Below are positions 33,382 through 43,017 of a DNA stretch of 64,000 bases, one piece after another. The translations under genes were made by a program, and so were the position numbers. The notes under the pieces were generated by a model. It searched no databases. It had not been told where the DNA came from and saw nothing but the letters and a program-made list of their open reading frames with translations. Numbering within the stretch: the stretch's first letter is position 1; every line of letters begins with the position of its first letter. The stretch lies in assembly GCF_031583065.1 (NCBI RefSeq), contig NZ_CP134053.1, positions 1,054,001 through 1,118,000 on the forward strand. The letters run 5' to 3'. This stretch comes from Streptomyces sp. CGMCC 4.7035 (GTDB lineage Bacteria; Actinomycetota; Actinomycetes; Streptomycetales; Streptomycetaceae).

Positions 33382-35729
33382 CCCCGACCACCCGTATATC
33401 CGCCGCCGGATCCGCCGCCGCGGCCCCGGCCACCGACGAGGGCTCCGCCCGCGCGCTCACCGGAAAGCGCCGTATCGCCTTCGCCAGCTTCGTGGACGAG
33501 AACTACCTGCCCGGGTTCCTGGCCCTGCTGCGCTCGCTCGCGCTGTCCAACCCGGACGTGTGCGAGGACTTCATCGTCCTGCACGACGACCTGCGCCCGT
33601 CCTCCATCGCCCGCATCCGCGCCCTGCACCCGCGGATCGTGCTGCGCCGCGTCGACGCCGACCACTACGACTCGTACGTCAAGGGCGACCAGGACAACTA
33701 CCTGGTGCGCAAGGCGTACTTCATCCTCGACATCTTCCGCGTCCGCGACTACGACACCATCATCACGCTGGACACGGACATGGTGGTCCTCGGCTCGCTC
33801 GCCGAACTGCTGTCACTGCGCGAGGGGCTCGCGGCCGTCCCGCAGTTCTTCTACGGCCAGCACAAGCTCAACAGCGGTCTGCTGGTGATCCAGAAGGAGT
33901 ACCTGACCGACGCGTTCTGCGCGAAGATCGACGCGATCGGGCAGGCCGGCACCTACGAGCTGGACAAGCACGACCAGGGCATCCTCAACGCCCTGCTCGA
34001 CGGCGACTTCCTGCGCCTCGACCCGAAGTACAACTTCGTCAAGCGGCGGCTGTCCGGGAACCTCCCCGTGCCCGAGGACACCGCGATCCTGCACTTCACC
34101 GGCCGGCACAAGCCCTGGCAGGGCGGCGAGTCCGGGTACGAGCTGGCGCAGGAGCGCTGGGCCGGGTTCGACCTCACCGACGCCGAGCTGCACGCCGCCT
34201 ACCTGGAGCGCCCCGGCACCCTCCACCACGACCTGCTCGTGCACTTCGGCACCCCGCACGTGGAGCGCACCGGCGACGTCGACATCGCCCGCAAGGTGGC
34301 CCTCGCGCACATCGGCGCGGGCGACTACCAGGCCGCCGTCGACATCATGGAGCGGGTGCACATCCCGGTCGACGAGGCCTGGCCGCACGAGGCCTACGGG
34401 CACGCCCTGATGAGCGTCTCCCGCTACGAGGAGGCCCGCGCCCAGCTGCTGCTGGCCACCGCCGCGCCCAACCGCGCCGCCACCGCCTTCGCCCGGCTGG
34501 CCCAGATCGCCTGGGTGCACGGCGACGACGCCACCGGGCAGAAGTACGCCATGGCCGGCCTCGGCGTCGACCCCACGCACCGGGCCGCCCGCATCTGGCA
34601 GCAGCGCACCCTCGGCGGGGTACCGGCCCAGCAGCAGACGAGCCCCGAGGACCAGCTGGCGCACGTCGCCTTCTACATGGACCGCCAGGGCAACGCCGGC
34701 GACAAGCTGCTGCCGGAGAGCGTCCGACTCGCCTTCAATCCCGACACCACCGCCCGCCGCTGGCACTCCGTCCACGCCCACCGGCTCTTCGACGAGGCGG
34801 CCCTGGAGCGCGTCAACGCCCGCAAGGGCCTGGTCATCGGCGGCGGCGGCCTGTTCATCCCGGACACCATGCCCAACGGCAACAGCGCCTGGCAGTGGAA
34901 CGTCCCCGACGAGCTGCTGAACCGTATCGACGTGCCGATCGCCGTCTACGCCGTCGGCTTCAACGCCTTCGACGGCCAGTCCTACCGGGCCGAGCGGTTC
35001 CGCTCCTCGCTGCGCCAACTCGTCGAGCGCGCCGCCTTCTTCGGGCTGCGCAACCACGGCTCGATCGCGAAGGTGCGCGCCATGCTGCCGGACCACCTGC
35101 ACGACAAGGTGCGCTTCCAGCCGTGCCCGACCACGGTGACGCGTCAGCTCGTCGAGGGCTGGCGGGACCCGGCCGAGCGTGACGACACCATCCTGATCAA
35201 CGCCGCCTACGACCGCGCGGGCCTCCGCTTCGGCCACGACTACGGCTACTTCCTCGCCCAGATGGCGGACGCCGCGAAGCGCCTGGGAGACCTCGCCGAG
35301 GTCAAGGTCGTGGCGCACTCCCTCGACGACGAGAAGATCGCTTTCGACCTGCGCCGCGAGCACGGCGTGTCGCTGCCCGTCATCCCGATGTACGACTTCG
35401 AGAACGACGAGATCCGCGACCTGTACGCCCGCACCAAGCTGGTCATCGGCATGCGCGGCCACGCGGGCATGATCCCGTTCGGCTGCGGCACGCCCATCAT
35501 CAGCCTCATCTCCCACCCGAAGATGGCGTACTTCCTGGCCGATATCGACCGCCCCGAGTGGGGCGTCTCGGTGCACGACAGGCACCTCGCCGACCTTCTG
35601 GTGGAGCGCTCCCGCGACCTGCTCTCCGACCACGCGAAGACCGTGGCCGACGTGCACGGCCGCCAGCAGGAGCTGTGGAAGATCACCGAGGCGAACGCGG
35701 CCGACCTGCGCACCATCCTGGGCGGCTGA
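33378..35729 (+). CDS. fusion of GT8 glycosyltransferase and polysaccharide pyruvyltransferase
   Basis: A 783-residue protein whose ATG overlaps the GT29 stop (ATGA). Residues about 30-290 form a glycogenin-type GT8 domain with the metal-binding DxD in TIITLDTDMVVLGS and LHFTGRHKPW near its end. About 300-430 looks like TPR repeats. About 440-783 is a PF04230-type pyruvyltransferase (CsaB-like): FYMDRQGNAGDKLLPE, KGLVIGGGGLFIPDTM and VIGMRGHAGMIPFGCGTPII. It could add a sugar and then a pyruvate ketal to the same glycopolymer unit. The pairing in one chain is unusual. Cytosolic; no signal or helix. Confidence 0.88.
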   Translation: MTPTTRISAAGSAAAAPATDEGSARALTGKRRIAFASFVDENYLPGFLALLRSLALSNPDVCEDFIVLHDDLRPSSIARIRALHPRIVLRRVDADHYDSYVKGDQDNYLVRKAYFILDIFRVRDYDTIITLDTDMVVLGSLAELLSLREGLAAVPQFFYGQHKLNSGLLVIQKEYLTDAFCAKIDAIGQAGTYELDKHDQGILNALLDGDFLRLDPKYNFVKRRLSGNLPVPEDTAILHFTGRHKPWQGGESGYELAQERWAGFDLTDAELHAAYLERPGTLHHDLLVHFGTPHVERTGDVDIARKVALAHIGAGDYQAAVDIMERVHIPVDEAWPHEAYGHALMSVSRYEEARAQLLLATAAPNRAATAFARLAQIAWVHGDDATGQKYAMAGLGVDPTHRAARIWQQRTLGGVPAQQQTSPEDQLAHVAFYMDRQGNAGDKLLPESVRLAFNPDTTARRWHSVHAHRLFDEAALERVNARKGLVIGGGGLFIPDTMPNGNSAWQWNVPDELLNRIDVPIAVYAVGFNAFDGQSYRAERFRSSLRQLVERAAFFGLRNHGSIAKVRAMLPDHLHDKVRFQPCPTTVTRQLVEGWRDPAERDDTILINAAYDRAGLRFGHDYGYFLAQMADAAKRLGDLAEVKVVAHSLDDEKIAFDLRREHGVSLPVIPMYDFENDEIRDLYARTKLVIGMRGHAGMIPFGCGTPIISLISHPKMAYFLADIDRPEWGVSVHDRHLADLLVERSRDLLSDHAKTVADVHGRQQELWKITEANAADLRTILGG

Positions 35730-35733
35730 GCCG

Positions 35734-37437
35734 ATGGCCACCGTCCTGGCCGACGCACCCGCCGCGCCGGGGCCACGCGTCCGCCGGTCACCCCTGTGGT
35801 GGCCGGTGGTCGCGGTGCCCGCGGCGGCGGCCGTGGCCTGCACCGTGCTCACCCGGCGGCTGACGGGTGATCTGCACTACGTCCTCGGCGCGCTGCGCAC
35901 CGGGGGCGAGGCCGGGTACTCGCCCTCCGAGGTCTTCACCCACCGGCCGTTCTTCTACCGGTGGTTCGTCGCACTCCTGGATGCCGTCATCTTCGGCGGT
36001 ACGGGCGTCCGGGAGACCCTGATGGAGGCGGCGGGCGTCCTGCTCGCCGCCGCGGCGGCCTACGCCCTGTACATGGCCCTGCTCCGGCACGTCACCGGGC
36101 GCGAGGCGGCCCTCACCGCGGGCGCCACCGGTCTCGCCCTGGCGCTGGCGCCGCGCACCGACTTCCTCCAGCCGGAGTGGGCGGCCGTGGTGCTGACGGT
36201 GGTGGCGGTCGCCGCCGCGCTCGGCCCCGAACGCCCTTGGCGCGGAGCCCTGTTCGCCGCGTTGCCGCTGGGCCTCGCGGTGATGATGAAGTACTCCACG
36301 GCCGCCACGGCCGCCATCGGCGTGCTGCTGGTCTTCGCCGTCGACCGGGGCCGGGCCGTGCGCGTCGCCGTGGTCGGGGTGGCCGCCTCAATGGCCCTGT
36401 TCGGGCTCAGTGTCCTCGGCGGGTCCCACGAATGGCAGTGGACCGAGGACATGCCGCAGATCAACCAGTCGGCGATCGGCCGCACCGGCATCCACCCGGC
36501 AGAGATCCTCGGCCACTCCGTCGAGTACCTCGCCGGCCGGGCCGCGCTCAGCCCCGTGCTGCTGCTCCTGCCCGGAGCGCTGCTGCTCGTCCTCGCCCGG
36601 GTGCGCGGGCGGGCCCGGCGGGCCGAGCTGCTCCTGATCGCCTTGACGATCTTCCTCGGCGCGCTCGCCGTCGTGGTGGTGCAGGGCAACTGGTTCCTCT
36701 ACCACGCGGCCCAGCTGCCGGTCCTCGCCGCCGCGACCTGGGGCCTCGCCGTGGGCGGCGCCCGCCGCTCGCCACCGTGGCTCTTCGGCTCGGTGTCGCT
36801 GGTGTACGGCGCGCTGCCCGTGCTGTTCGCCGACGCGTCCAAGAGTCTCCAGCGGCCCGCGGTGATCTGGGCGGCGGGGTTCGTCGCCCTGCTCGCGGCG
36901 GCTGTCGACGCCTGGCTGGAGGCCCGCCGCACCACCTCCGTACGGAGTGTTGCGCCGGCCGCGCTGGTGGCCCTGTCCGGTGTCGTCTGCCTGGCCGGCG
37001 GCATCTGGCCCGGCTCCCCGCACCTGCTGCTGCACGGCAGGGTCACGCAGACCAACGCGGCGTACCTGCACGGCATGGAGCGCAGCGAGAAGGCCGCCGA
37101 CCGGCTGCGGGCCCGGATCCCCGCCGGTTCCCGCGTGCTCTACCTGGCCTTCGGCGACACCGTGTACTACGTCGACCGCCCGGCGCAGTGCCGCTACCCG
37201 ATCGCCACGTTCCTGCAGCGTTCGCGCTTCCTGCCGGACGTCGCCGGCCTTGAGTCCTTCAAGGAGAACGCCGACTGCGTCGACCACGATCCGGCGCCTT
37301 ACGCGATCCTCGACCGGACCTGGTTCCGGCCCGGCAAGGTCGATGCGGAGCTGGCACGGCGTATCAAGGCCGAGTACGACTGCCCGGCCAGGACCGACGA
37401 CAGCGGGATCGTGCTCTGCGTGCGCAGGACCGACTGA
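35734..37437 (+). CDS. polytopic GT-C-type membrane glycosyltransferase (putative)
   Basis: A 567-residue membrane protein with about ten helices and a C-terminal outside domain of about 130 residues (from YLHGMERSEKAADRL). The first outside loop has acidic residues after helix one (RRLTGDLHYVLGALRTGG), as in GT-C enzymes, which use polyprenyl-phosphate sugars. No specific family signature is decisive. It begins four bases after the GT8/pyruvyltransferase gene and is the last gene of that operon, followed by a terminator. Probably transfers a lipid-linked sugar to the polymer outside the membrane. Confidence 0.75.
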   Translation: MATVLADAPAAPGPRVRRSPLWWPVVAVPAAAAVACTVLTRRLTGDLHYVLGALRTGGEAGYSPSEVFTHRPFFYRWFVALLDAVIFGGTGVRETLMEAAGVLLAAAAAYALYMALLRHVTGREAALTAGATGLALALAPRTDFLQPEWAAVVLTVVAVAAALGPERPWRGALFAALPLGLAVMMKYSTAATAAIGVLLVFAVDRGRAVRVAVVGVAASMALFGLSVLGGSHEWQWTEDMPQINQSAIGRTGIHPAEILGHSVEYLAGRAALSPVLLLLPGALLLVLARVRGRARRAELLLIALTIFLGALAVVVVQGNWFLYHAAQLPVLAAATWGLAVGGARRSPPWLFGSVSLVYGALPVLFADASKSLQRPAVIWAAGFVALLAAAVDAWLEARRTTSVRSVAPAALVALSGVVCLAGGIWPGSPHLLLHGRVTQTNAAYLHGMERSEKAADRLRARIPAGSRVLYLAFGDTVYYVDRPAQCRYPIATFLQRSRFLPDVAGLESFKENADCVDHDPAPYAILDRTWFRPGKVDAELARRIKAEYDCPARTDDSGIVLCVRRTD

Positions 37438-37474
37438 CGAGCAGGATCGGCTGACGAACCGCATGGCGCATGAC

Positions 37475-37510
37475 GAACGGGGCCCCGGCCGGCACACCGG
37501 GGCCCCGTTC
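37475..37510. terminator. bidirectional terminator between convergent operons
   Basis: GAACGGGGCCCCGG (37475-37488) pairs perfectly with CCGGGGCCCCGTTC (37497-37510), followed by TCGT on the plus side. It separates the GT29 operon from the minus-strand GT2/GtrA operon. Confidence 0.9.
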
Positions 37511-37524
37511 TCGTACGTCCGCGC

Positions 37525-38787
37525 TCAGCGCAGTCCGAGCGACGCCGTCACCTTCCGGGCCATCGCCACCGAGTAGCTCTGCCCCCGGTCCTGCGGGTAG
37601 ATCTGCGCCATGGTCGCCAGCGTGACCCTGCTCATCGGGGTCTCGTGGGCCGGGATCAGCGCACGGTAGCCGGGCGTCACCACCGGCTGGGCGAACCCGG
37701 CCTTCGAGAAGTGCCACTTCTTGACCCACGACAGGTCGAAGTCCGGGTTGATCCGCTTGAGGTACGGCACGAACTTCTCCAGCAGCTCACCGGGTTCGGT
37801 CGTGAACCGCCAGTCCTCGCGCTCGACGTAGTTGCCGACGTAGAGGACGTGCCGGCCGCCGTAGACCGCCGGGTCGATCATCCGTGTGTGCTCGACGACC
37901 GCGAGGAAGGGGAAGTCGGGCTCGTTGATGTTGAGCCAGTAGTACGGGATCACGCTGCGGTCCAGTTCGAGGACGAAGCAGGTCGCGCCCAGGTACTGGT
38001 TCTTCCACGCCTTGTCGTCGGTGGGCAGCCCGGCCGCCTTGGCGAACGCCGGCTGCGGGGTGGTGACGATCAACTGGTCGAACTCGTAGCGGGAGCCGTC
38101 CGCGCACGTCACGATCGCGGTGTCGCCCTCCTGCCGGATCGTCTCGGCCGCCTTGCCGAACTCGACCTTGCCGCCGCGCTCCTCGATGCCGTCGCGCAGG
38201 GCGGCGTAGACGCGCTCGAACCCGCCGTCCACATAACCGAGTTCGAAGGTGCGGCAGTGGATGCGTGCCCACAGCCACGCCATCGACACCTGCTCGGCGC
38301 GGTCGCCGAACTTGCCGCGCAGCAGGGGCTCCCAGATCGCCGCGGTGGCCTTCTTGCCGGCCCGCTTGCGCAGCCAGGCCAGCGCCGTGAGGTCGTTGTA
38401 GCGCTCGCCGTCGCGGACCGCCTTCAGCACCGCCGACGAGCCCGCGAAGCGCACCGCGTCCAGCGGGGAGAACTCGGGGAAGCGCAGCATGTCGAACGGC
38501 GAGGTGAAGTCGATCAGCTTGCCGCCCCGGTAGATGCCGGTGGTCGGCTTGTGGAAGCGCAGCGCGTCGCCGAGCCCCAGCTCCTCGATCAGGGCGATCA
38601 TGTCCCGGTCGCTGCGGAAGATGTGGTGGTAGTAGCGCTCCAGCGGGACGCCGCCCACCTCCAACGACGCGGCGAGGCCGCCCAGTTCGTCGGCCGCCTC
38701 CAGGATGGTGACCTGGTGGCCGGCGCGTACGGCGTCCCATGCGGCGGTCAGGCCGGTGGCACCCGCGCCGATGATGCCGAGGTTCAT
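37525..38787 (-). CDS. NAD(P)/FAD-dependent oxidoreductase (protoporphyrinogen-oxidase/UGM-like)
   Basis: A 420-residue flavoprotein. MNLGIIGAGATGLTAAWDAV is the FAD-binding Rossmann start, followed by GGLAASLEVGGVPLERYYHH, a pattern of amine-oxidase and UDP-galactopyranose-mutase relatives. The ATG at 38787 overlaps the gtrA stop (ATGA). In this operon (GT2, GtrA, oxidoreductase) it probably modifies a sugar or a polyprenyl-linked sugar, but no reaction can be assigned. Conserved DRSVIPYYWLNINEPDFPF in the C-terminal half may form the active site. Confidence 0.85.
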   Translation of the reverse strand: MNLGIIGAGATGLTAAWDAVRAGHQVTILEAADELGGLAASLEVGGVPLERYYHHIFRSDRDMIALIEELGLGDALRFHKPTTGIYRGGKLIDFTSPFDMLRFPEFSPLDAVRFAGSSAVLKAVRDGERYNDLTALAWLRKRAGKKATAAIWEPLLRGKFGDRAEQVSMAWLWARIHCRTFELGYVDGGFERVYAALRDGIEERGGKVEFGKAAETIRQEGDTAIVTCADGSRYEFDQLIVTTPQPAFAKAAGLPTDDKAWKNQYLGATCFVLELDRSVIPYYWLNINEPDFPFLAVVEHTRMIDPAVYGGRHVLYVGNYVEREDWRFTTEPGELLEKFVPYLKRINPDFDLSWVKKWHFSKAGFAQPVVTPGYRALIPAHETPMSRVTLATMAQIYPQDRGQSYSVAMARKVTASLGLR

Positions 38788-39215
38788 GCGAAGCTCCACT
38801 TTCTGTTGAGCCCGAACTGGAGCGCCAGGACCAGCGGCAGCGAGCCCGCCTTGACGAGGTTGGCGTCGATCCCCAGTGCGTCGGTGAAGACGAGGAAGAG
38901 CAGGTTCGTCAGGGCGATCCCGGTCAGCCCGACGGCGTAGAAGCGCAGGAAGCGCACGACGATCCGGTCGCGCCGTTCGAAGGTGAACAGCGCGTTCAGG
39001 ACGAAGTTGTTGGTGATGGCGAGCGTGGTGCTGAGCGCGTTCGCGATCTGCTCGTCCAGGCCGGCCCAGTTGTGCAGCAGCAGGAAGACGACCATGTCGA
39101 GCGCTATGCCGCTGCCGCCGATCAGGGTGTAGCGGACGAGCTGGCGCAGGGTGCGCCGCCGGTCCTCGGCCACCGGCCGGGCGGGGGCCGCCTGGGCCGT
39201 TGTGTCAGACGCCAC
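38784..39215 (-). CDS. GtrA family membrane protein
   Basis: A 143-residue protein with four membrane helices: RYTLIGGSGIALDMVVFLLL (about 28-47), then ALSTTLAITNNFVLNALFTF, a third from about 92, and a last from about 120. GtrA proteins work with a GT2 enzyme and are thought to move or hold polyprenyl-phosphate sugars. GTG at 39215 overlaps the GT2 stop by 11 bases. Its neighbours on both sides support that role. Confidence 0.9.
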   Translation of the reverse strand: MASDTTAQAAPARPVAEDRRRTLRQLVRYTLIGGSGIALDMVVFLLLHNWAGLDEQIANALSTTLAITNNFVLNALFTFERRDRIVVRFLRFYAVGLTGIALTNLLFLVFTDALGIDANLVKAGSLPLVLALQFGLNRKWSFA

Positions 39216-40251
39216 CGCGACCGTCCCGCCGGTCCTCGTCGCGGTCGCCGATCACCTCGCGCACCAGATACAGCGGACGCCCCTGCGCCTCGCTGTAGAT
39301 GCGGCCGATGTAGCTGCCCAGCACGCCCAGCGACAGCATCTGCGTGCCGCCGAGGAAGAGCACGACGACCATCAGCATCGTCCAGCCGGAGACGGTGATG
39401 TCGGGCCGGAAGAACTTCATCGCCAGCGCGTACACGATGCCGAGCAGCGACAGCGCCAGCACGACGAAGCCGAGCCGGGTGATCAGCTTCAGCGGCACGG
39501 TGGAGAAGCTGGTCACGCCGTCGACGGCGAGGCGGGCCATCTTGCGCAGCGGGTACTTGGTCTCACCGGCGAACCGCTCGTCGCGGTCGAAGGGGACCTC
39601 CTTCTGCCGGTAGCCCATCGAGGCGACGATGCCGCGCACGAAGCGGCTGCGCTCGCGGTACTTGCGCAGCTCGTCGGCGACCCGGCGGTCCAGCAGGCGG
39701 AAGTCACCGGTGTCCACCGGGATGTCCACCTCGGTCCAGGAGCGCAGGAGCCGGTAGAACATGTGCGCGGTGGTCCGCTTGAACGCGGTGTCCTGCCGGG
39801 AACGACGGCGCGCGTGCACGATCTCGGCGCCCTCGCGCCAGGCGTCGACCAGTTCGAGGCTGACCCGGGGCGGGTCCTGGAGGTCGGTGTCCATGACGAT
39901 GACCGCGTCGCCCTTGGCGATGTCGAGGCCCGCGGTGATGGCGATCTGGTGCCCGAAGTTGCGGGCGAAGTCGACCACGCGGACGCGGTCGTCCTGCTGC
40001 GCCAGGTCCTGGAGGATCGCCAGCGAGCCGTCCGAGGAGCCGTCGTTGACGTACACCATCTCGAAGTCGAGATCCGGGCGGCCGGCGAACGCGGCGGTCA
40101 GCTCGGTGTGGAAGGCGGTGATGCCGTCCTGCTCGTTGTAGACCGGGAGTACGTACGAGATCAGCGGCCGCCGGACCGGCGGCGGATCCGACGGCGCGAG
40201 CGCGACAGGGGCCGCGACGCGGGCGGCCGGACGAATGTCCTGCTGGGTCAT
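39205..40251 (-). CDS. GT2 polyprenyl-phosphate glycosyltransferase (GtrB/DPM1-like)
   Basis: A 348-residue enzyme. The GT2 domain has ISYVLPVYNEQDGITAFHTE, VYVNDGSSDGSLAIL, and AVIVMDTDLQDPP with the DxD metal site. Two C-terminal helices (about 255-330) place it in the GtrB/dolichol-phosphate-mannose-synthase class, which makes polyprenyl-phosphate sugars on the inner membrane face. ATG at 40251 was chosen because the sequence upstream to 40287 lacks family similarity. First gene of a three-gene operon with gtrA and an oxidoreductase. Confidence 0.92.
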   Translation of the reverse strand: MTQQDIRPAARVAAPVALAPSDPPPVRRPLISYVLPVYNEQDGITAFHTELTAAFAGRPDLDFEMVYVNDGSSDGSLAILQDLAQQDDRVRVVDFARNFGHQIAITAGLDIAKGDAVIVMDTDLQDPPRVSLELVDAWREGAEIVHARRRSRQDTAFKRTTAHMFYRLLRSWTEVDIPVDTGDFRLLDRRVADELRKYRERSRFVRGIVASMGYRQKEVPFDRDERFAGETKYPLRKMARLAVDGVTSFSTVPLKLITRLGFVVLALSLLGIVYALAMKFFRPDITVSGWTMLMVVVLFLGGTQMLSLGVLGSYIGRIYSEAQGRPLYLVREVIGDRDEDRRDGRGGV

Positions 40252-40497
40252 CTCGGCCCGCCCGCAGGATGGAACTGCATTGAGCAAAAGGCAATTTGAT
40301 GCATTGGGGGAAGCTATGGAGGCTTAGTTAACCCCGGCCCAACGGGCCGCGTCCGGAAGCCGTCTTCCCTCTTTCTCTTAGGATTGTCGGACGATTGCTT
40401 CCGTTGATCATTTCTGGTGTCCTCGCCCCACCCGGAAGGAGTCGCAGGGGTGAATCAGAAATGTCGTAGGCGTGAATTGCGGAAGCCGGAAACGCGC
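40252..40497 (-). promoter_or_regulatory. intergenic region upstream of the GT2 operon
   Basis: About 250 bases with no gene. It is comparatively AT-rich (for example around GCTTAGTTAACC and TTGATCATTTC) and should carry the operon promoter, but I cannot place its boxes reliably. Confidence 0.35.
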
Positions 40498-40528
40498 AGC
40501 GGGTGGACCACTTGGTGATCCACCCGCT
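40498..40528 (-). terminator. hairpin after the polysialyltransferase-like gene
   Basis: AGCGGGTGGA (40498-40507) pairs with TCCACCCGCT (40519-40528), with an inner CAC/GTG pair, 24 bases beyond the stop codon at 40552. Confidence 0.85.
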
Positions 40529-40551
40529 CGGATGCCGGTACGCCGCGTTTC

Positions 40552-41883
40552 TCAGCGACGCACCGCCTTGCGCAGCGCCCTGGCTCGCCGCACCACCCGG
40601 CGCGCCGTGGAACTGCGCGGCAGGAACGCCAGCCGCTCCGGAATACCGCCGGGCAGCCCGAGCGAGGTGAGCCGCTTGCGCTTGAAGTAGCGCTGGGTGC
40701 GCGGGCCGAAGTGCTCGCCGAGGTAGCGCTCCGCCGCCGGGCGCAGATCCGGGTGGATCTGCGGCTGCATGACGAAGCCGACCGCGGTGACCAGAGCGGC
40801 GAGGGTGTCGGCCGGGACGATGTCCTCCCCCTTGCGGTCCTCCAGGTCCGGCAGCAGCGCGTCGGCCAGGGTGGCGGGGACGCGGTTGCTGTTCTGGAAG
40901 GGCGTGAGGCGGTCCAGCAGCGGCTTGGTCCCGATGCGGGCGACCGGAAGGTCATAGAACGCGGAGGCCGTGAACAGGGCGGTCGAGAAGCAGCCCACCA
41001 CCAGTGCGGGCCGGGCCTTCTCGAACAGCACCTCGGCGAGCACCGGCGTGTCCAGGACGGTGAGGTCCACGCCGAGCTTGTCCGCCTCGTTCTCCAGGGC
41101 GCGGCTGTAGCGGGCCGGCGCGGTCGGATGCGGCTTGAAGACGACCGCGCGGTGCCCGCGGGCGACCGCCCCGCGCATCATCCGCACATGCAGGTCCTCC
41201 TCCTCCTGTGGGGAGAGGATGTTCAGCGCGGACAGGTACTGGCCGAGCAGGAGCGCCGCGTTGTCGGGCAGGTCCGGCAGCCGCGGCACGGATGCGCCGA
41301 CCTGACCGAGGACCTTCAGGAAGGCGTCGGCCGGCACGGTCTGCGCGGGCACGTCGAACTCGGTCAGCAGCAGTGGCGTCAGACCGGGCACCAGGTCCAG
41401 GTGCAGCAGCCGTCGCACGCGCGTGCCGACCAGCGGGTCGAGCTTGTTGCGCGTGGGGCCGTAGCTCATCAGCCCGTCGGCGTAGACGTCTATGGGCGCG
41501 CCCGTGAACAACTGGGCGATGGTCAGGGCGGGGGTGACCTGGATGGACTCCATGACCAGCTCGACCCGGTCGTCGCCCAGGCCCCACAGCAGCCGCACAT
41601 AGCGCTCGAACAGCGGGATGTCGTCCGGGCGCGGGGACCAGGCCCCCGGGTGGAAGGGGTCGATCGCCTCGTTCCAGGACAGCACCGCGTCGAAGTGGTC
41701 GCGCAGCGGTTCGAAGCCCGGCATCTCGTCGACGGCGGGCGTGGTCTCCGGCGTCGCGGCGTTGTTGCACACCAGCAGCAGCCGGCGGTCCGCCGCGGCG
41801 AAGCAGTCGGACTCGATCGCGGCGGCCAGCGTGGCGGCCCCGTACAGCGTGGAGGCGCAGAAGATCTGGGTGGTACGGGGCAT
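40552..41883 (-). CDS. polysialyltransferase-family glycosyltransferase (POLYST-like)
   Basis: A 443-residue protein resembling bacterial alpha-2,8-polysialyltransferases: an N-terminal MPRTTQIFCASTLYGAATLA, a central GHRAVVFKPHPTAPARYS in which Lys-Pro-His-Pro resembles the conserved HP motif, and VVGCFSTALFTASAFYDLPV, the S-T-A block that binds the CMP-sugar. ATG at 41883 overlaps the stop of the upstream GT2 gene. With NeuA/NeuB-like genes nearby, it likely transfers Kdn or sialic acid during polymer growth. As I recall, its S. coelicolor counterpart region is needed for teichulosonic acid. Confidence 0.82.
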   Translation of the reverse strand: MPRTTQIFCASTLYGAATLAAAIESDCFAAADRRLLLVCNNAATPETTPAVDEMPGFEPLRDHFDAVLSWNEAIDPFHPGAWSPRPDDIPLFERYVRLLWGLGDDRVELVMESIQVTPALTIAQLFTGAPIDVYADGLMSYGPTRNKLDPLVGTRVRRLLHLDLVPGLTPLLLTEFDVPAQTVPADAFLKVLGQVGASVPRLPDLPDNAALLLGQYLSALNILSPQEEEDLHVRMMRGAVARGHRAVVFKPHPTAPARYSRALENEADKLGVDLTVLDTPVLAEVLFEKARPALVVGCFSTALFTASAFYDLPVARIGTKPLLDRLTPFQNSNRVPATLADALLPDLEDRKGEDIVPADTLAALVTAVGFVMQPQIHPDLRPAAERYLGEHFGPRTQRYFKRKRLTSLGLPGGIPERLAFLPRSSTARRVVRRARALRKAVRR

Positions 41884-42869
41884 CAGGCGGCCGCCTTCGC
41901 TGTGGTGACCCTGCGGCGCAGCCGGCGCAGCCGGGAGGAACGGCTGAGGTCCATGGTGTCGAGCACGTCGGTGAGCAGCTCCTGCGGCATGCGCTTCATG
42001 GCCGCCGCGCTCATCGTGCGCAGCTGCCGGGCCACGGCGGGTTCGAACTTCTCGATCTCCGAGAGGTGGTGGGCGATGATCGCGCAGTACGTGCGCACCG
42101 CCTTGGGCAGCAGCCGGTCGGCCTCGGGGTCCTGGGCGGTCTCCTCGATGACCTGGTCGAAGGCCCGGATGAAGTCGAGCTGGCGGACGTCGCCGATCTG
42201 GGTGAGGGAGGAGGCGACCCCACGGCGGTAGAACACGCCCGTCAGGTTCACCACGGCGAAGGACTCCGCCTCCCGGTGCAGCTTCCAGATCCACGGCCGG
42301 TCCTCGGCCGTGCGCAGACCGTGGGTGAAGTGCAGCAGACCGCGCTCCAGCAGCCGGCGGTGGTAGACGCCGGCCCAGGCGTAGGCGTAGTCCACCGACG
42401 TCGACCGGCCCGCGGGCAGGATCGCGTCGCGCGGCTTCATCACCTCGCCCCGCCGTCCGTGCGGGACCCGGTACACGGAGCGGGCCCGGGCGGTCGCCTG
42501 CACATGATCGGTGCGGACGAAGTCGCAGCCCAGCTCCTCGACGGCCGCCACCAGCTGGCTCAGATGGCCACGGGCGAGCCAGTCGTCGCCGTCCAGGAAG
42601 GTCAGGTACTCGCCCCGCGCCGCGTCGAGGCCGGTGTTGCGCGCGGTGGCGAGCCCTCCGTTCTCCTCATGGCGGATGTAGCGCACCTGGGCGACGTCCG
42701 AAAGCTCCTCGGCCGCCCGTTCGAGAATGGCCGGTGTTTCGTCCTTCGAATGGTCGTCCACCAGGATGAACTCGAAGTCGGGACGGGCGTTCAGAAGCAG
42801 GCTTCTGAGGGTGTCCGGGGCGTATTGCTGCACGTTGTAGAACGGCACGATCACGGAAAGCTTTGGCAC
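41883..42869 (-). CDS. glycosyltransferase family 2
   Basis: A 328-residue cytosolic GT2 enzyme from GTG 42869: PKLSVIVPFYNVQQYAPDTL, FEFILVDDHSKDETPAIL, and ARGEYLTFLDGDDWLARGHL with the DGDD metal site. The C-terminal 130 residues are helical. The start is uncertain: an ATG at 42953 in frame would add 28 residues that look non-conserved; neither has a strong ribosome site. Its stop is coupled to the POLYST-like gene. Acceptor unknown; probably builds the sugar backbone. Confidence 0.88.
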   Translation of the reverse strand: MPKLSVIVPFYNVQQYAPDTLRSLLLNARPDFEFILVDDHSKDETPAILERAAEELSDVAQVRYIRHEENGGLATARNTGLDAARGEYLTFLDGDDWLARGHLSQLVAAVEELGCDFVRTDHVQATARARSVYRVPHGRRGEVMKPRDAILPAGRSTSVDYAYAWAGVYHRRLLERGLLHFTHGLRTAEDRPWIWKLHREAESFAVVNLTGVFYRRGVASSLTQIGDVRQLDFIRAFDQVIEETAQDPEADRLLPKAVRTYCAIIAHHLSEIEKFEPAVARQLRTMSAAAMKRMPQELLTDVLDTMDLSRSSRLRRLRRRVTTAKAAA

Positions 42870-43017
42870 TCGCGAAAGCGTAGGAGGAAGCCCGGCTGGG
42901 GAACTTTCCGGTAATTGTACGGGGGGTGAACTCGATGTGTCGGAACAGTGCATCCCGTGTACTTCATAGCCCTTGACGAGCCAGTTGGCTCTTCGGTGGG
43001 GTGCTGTTAACTTTTTG

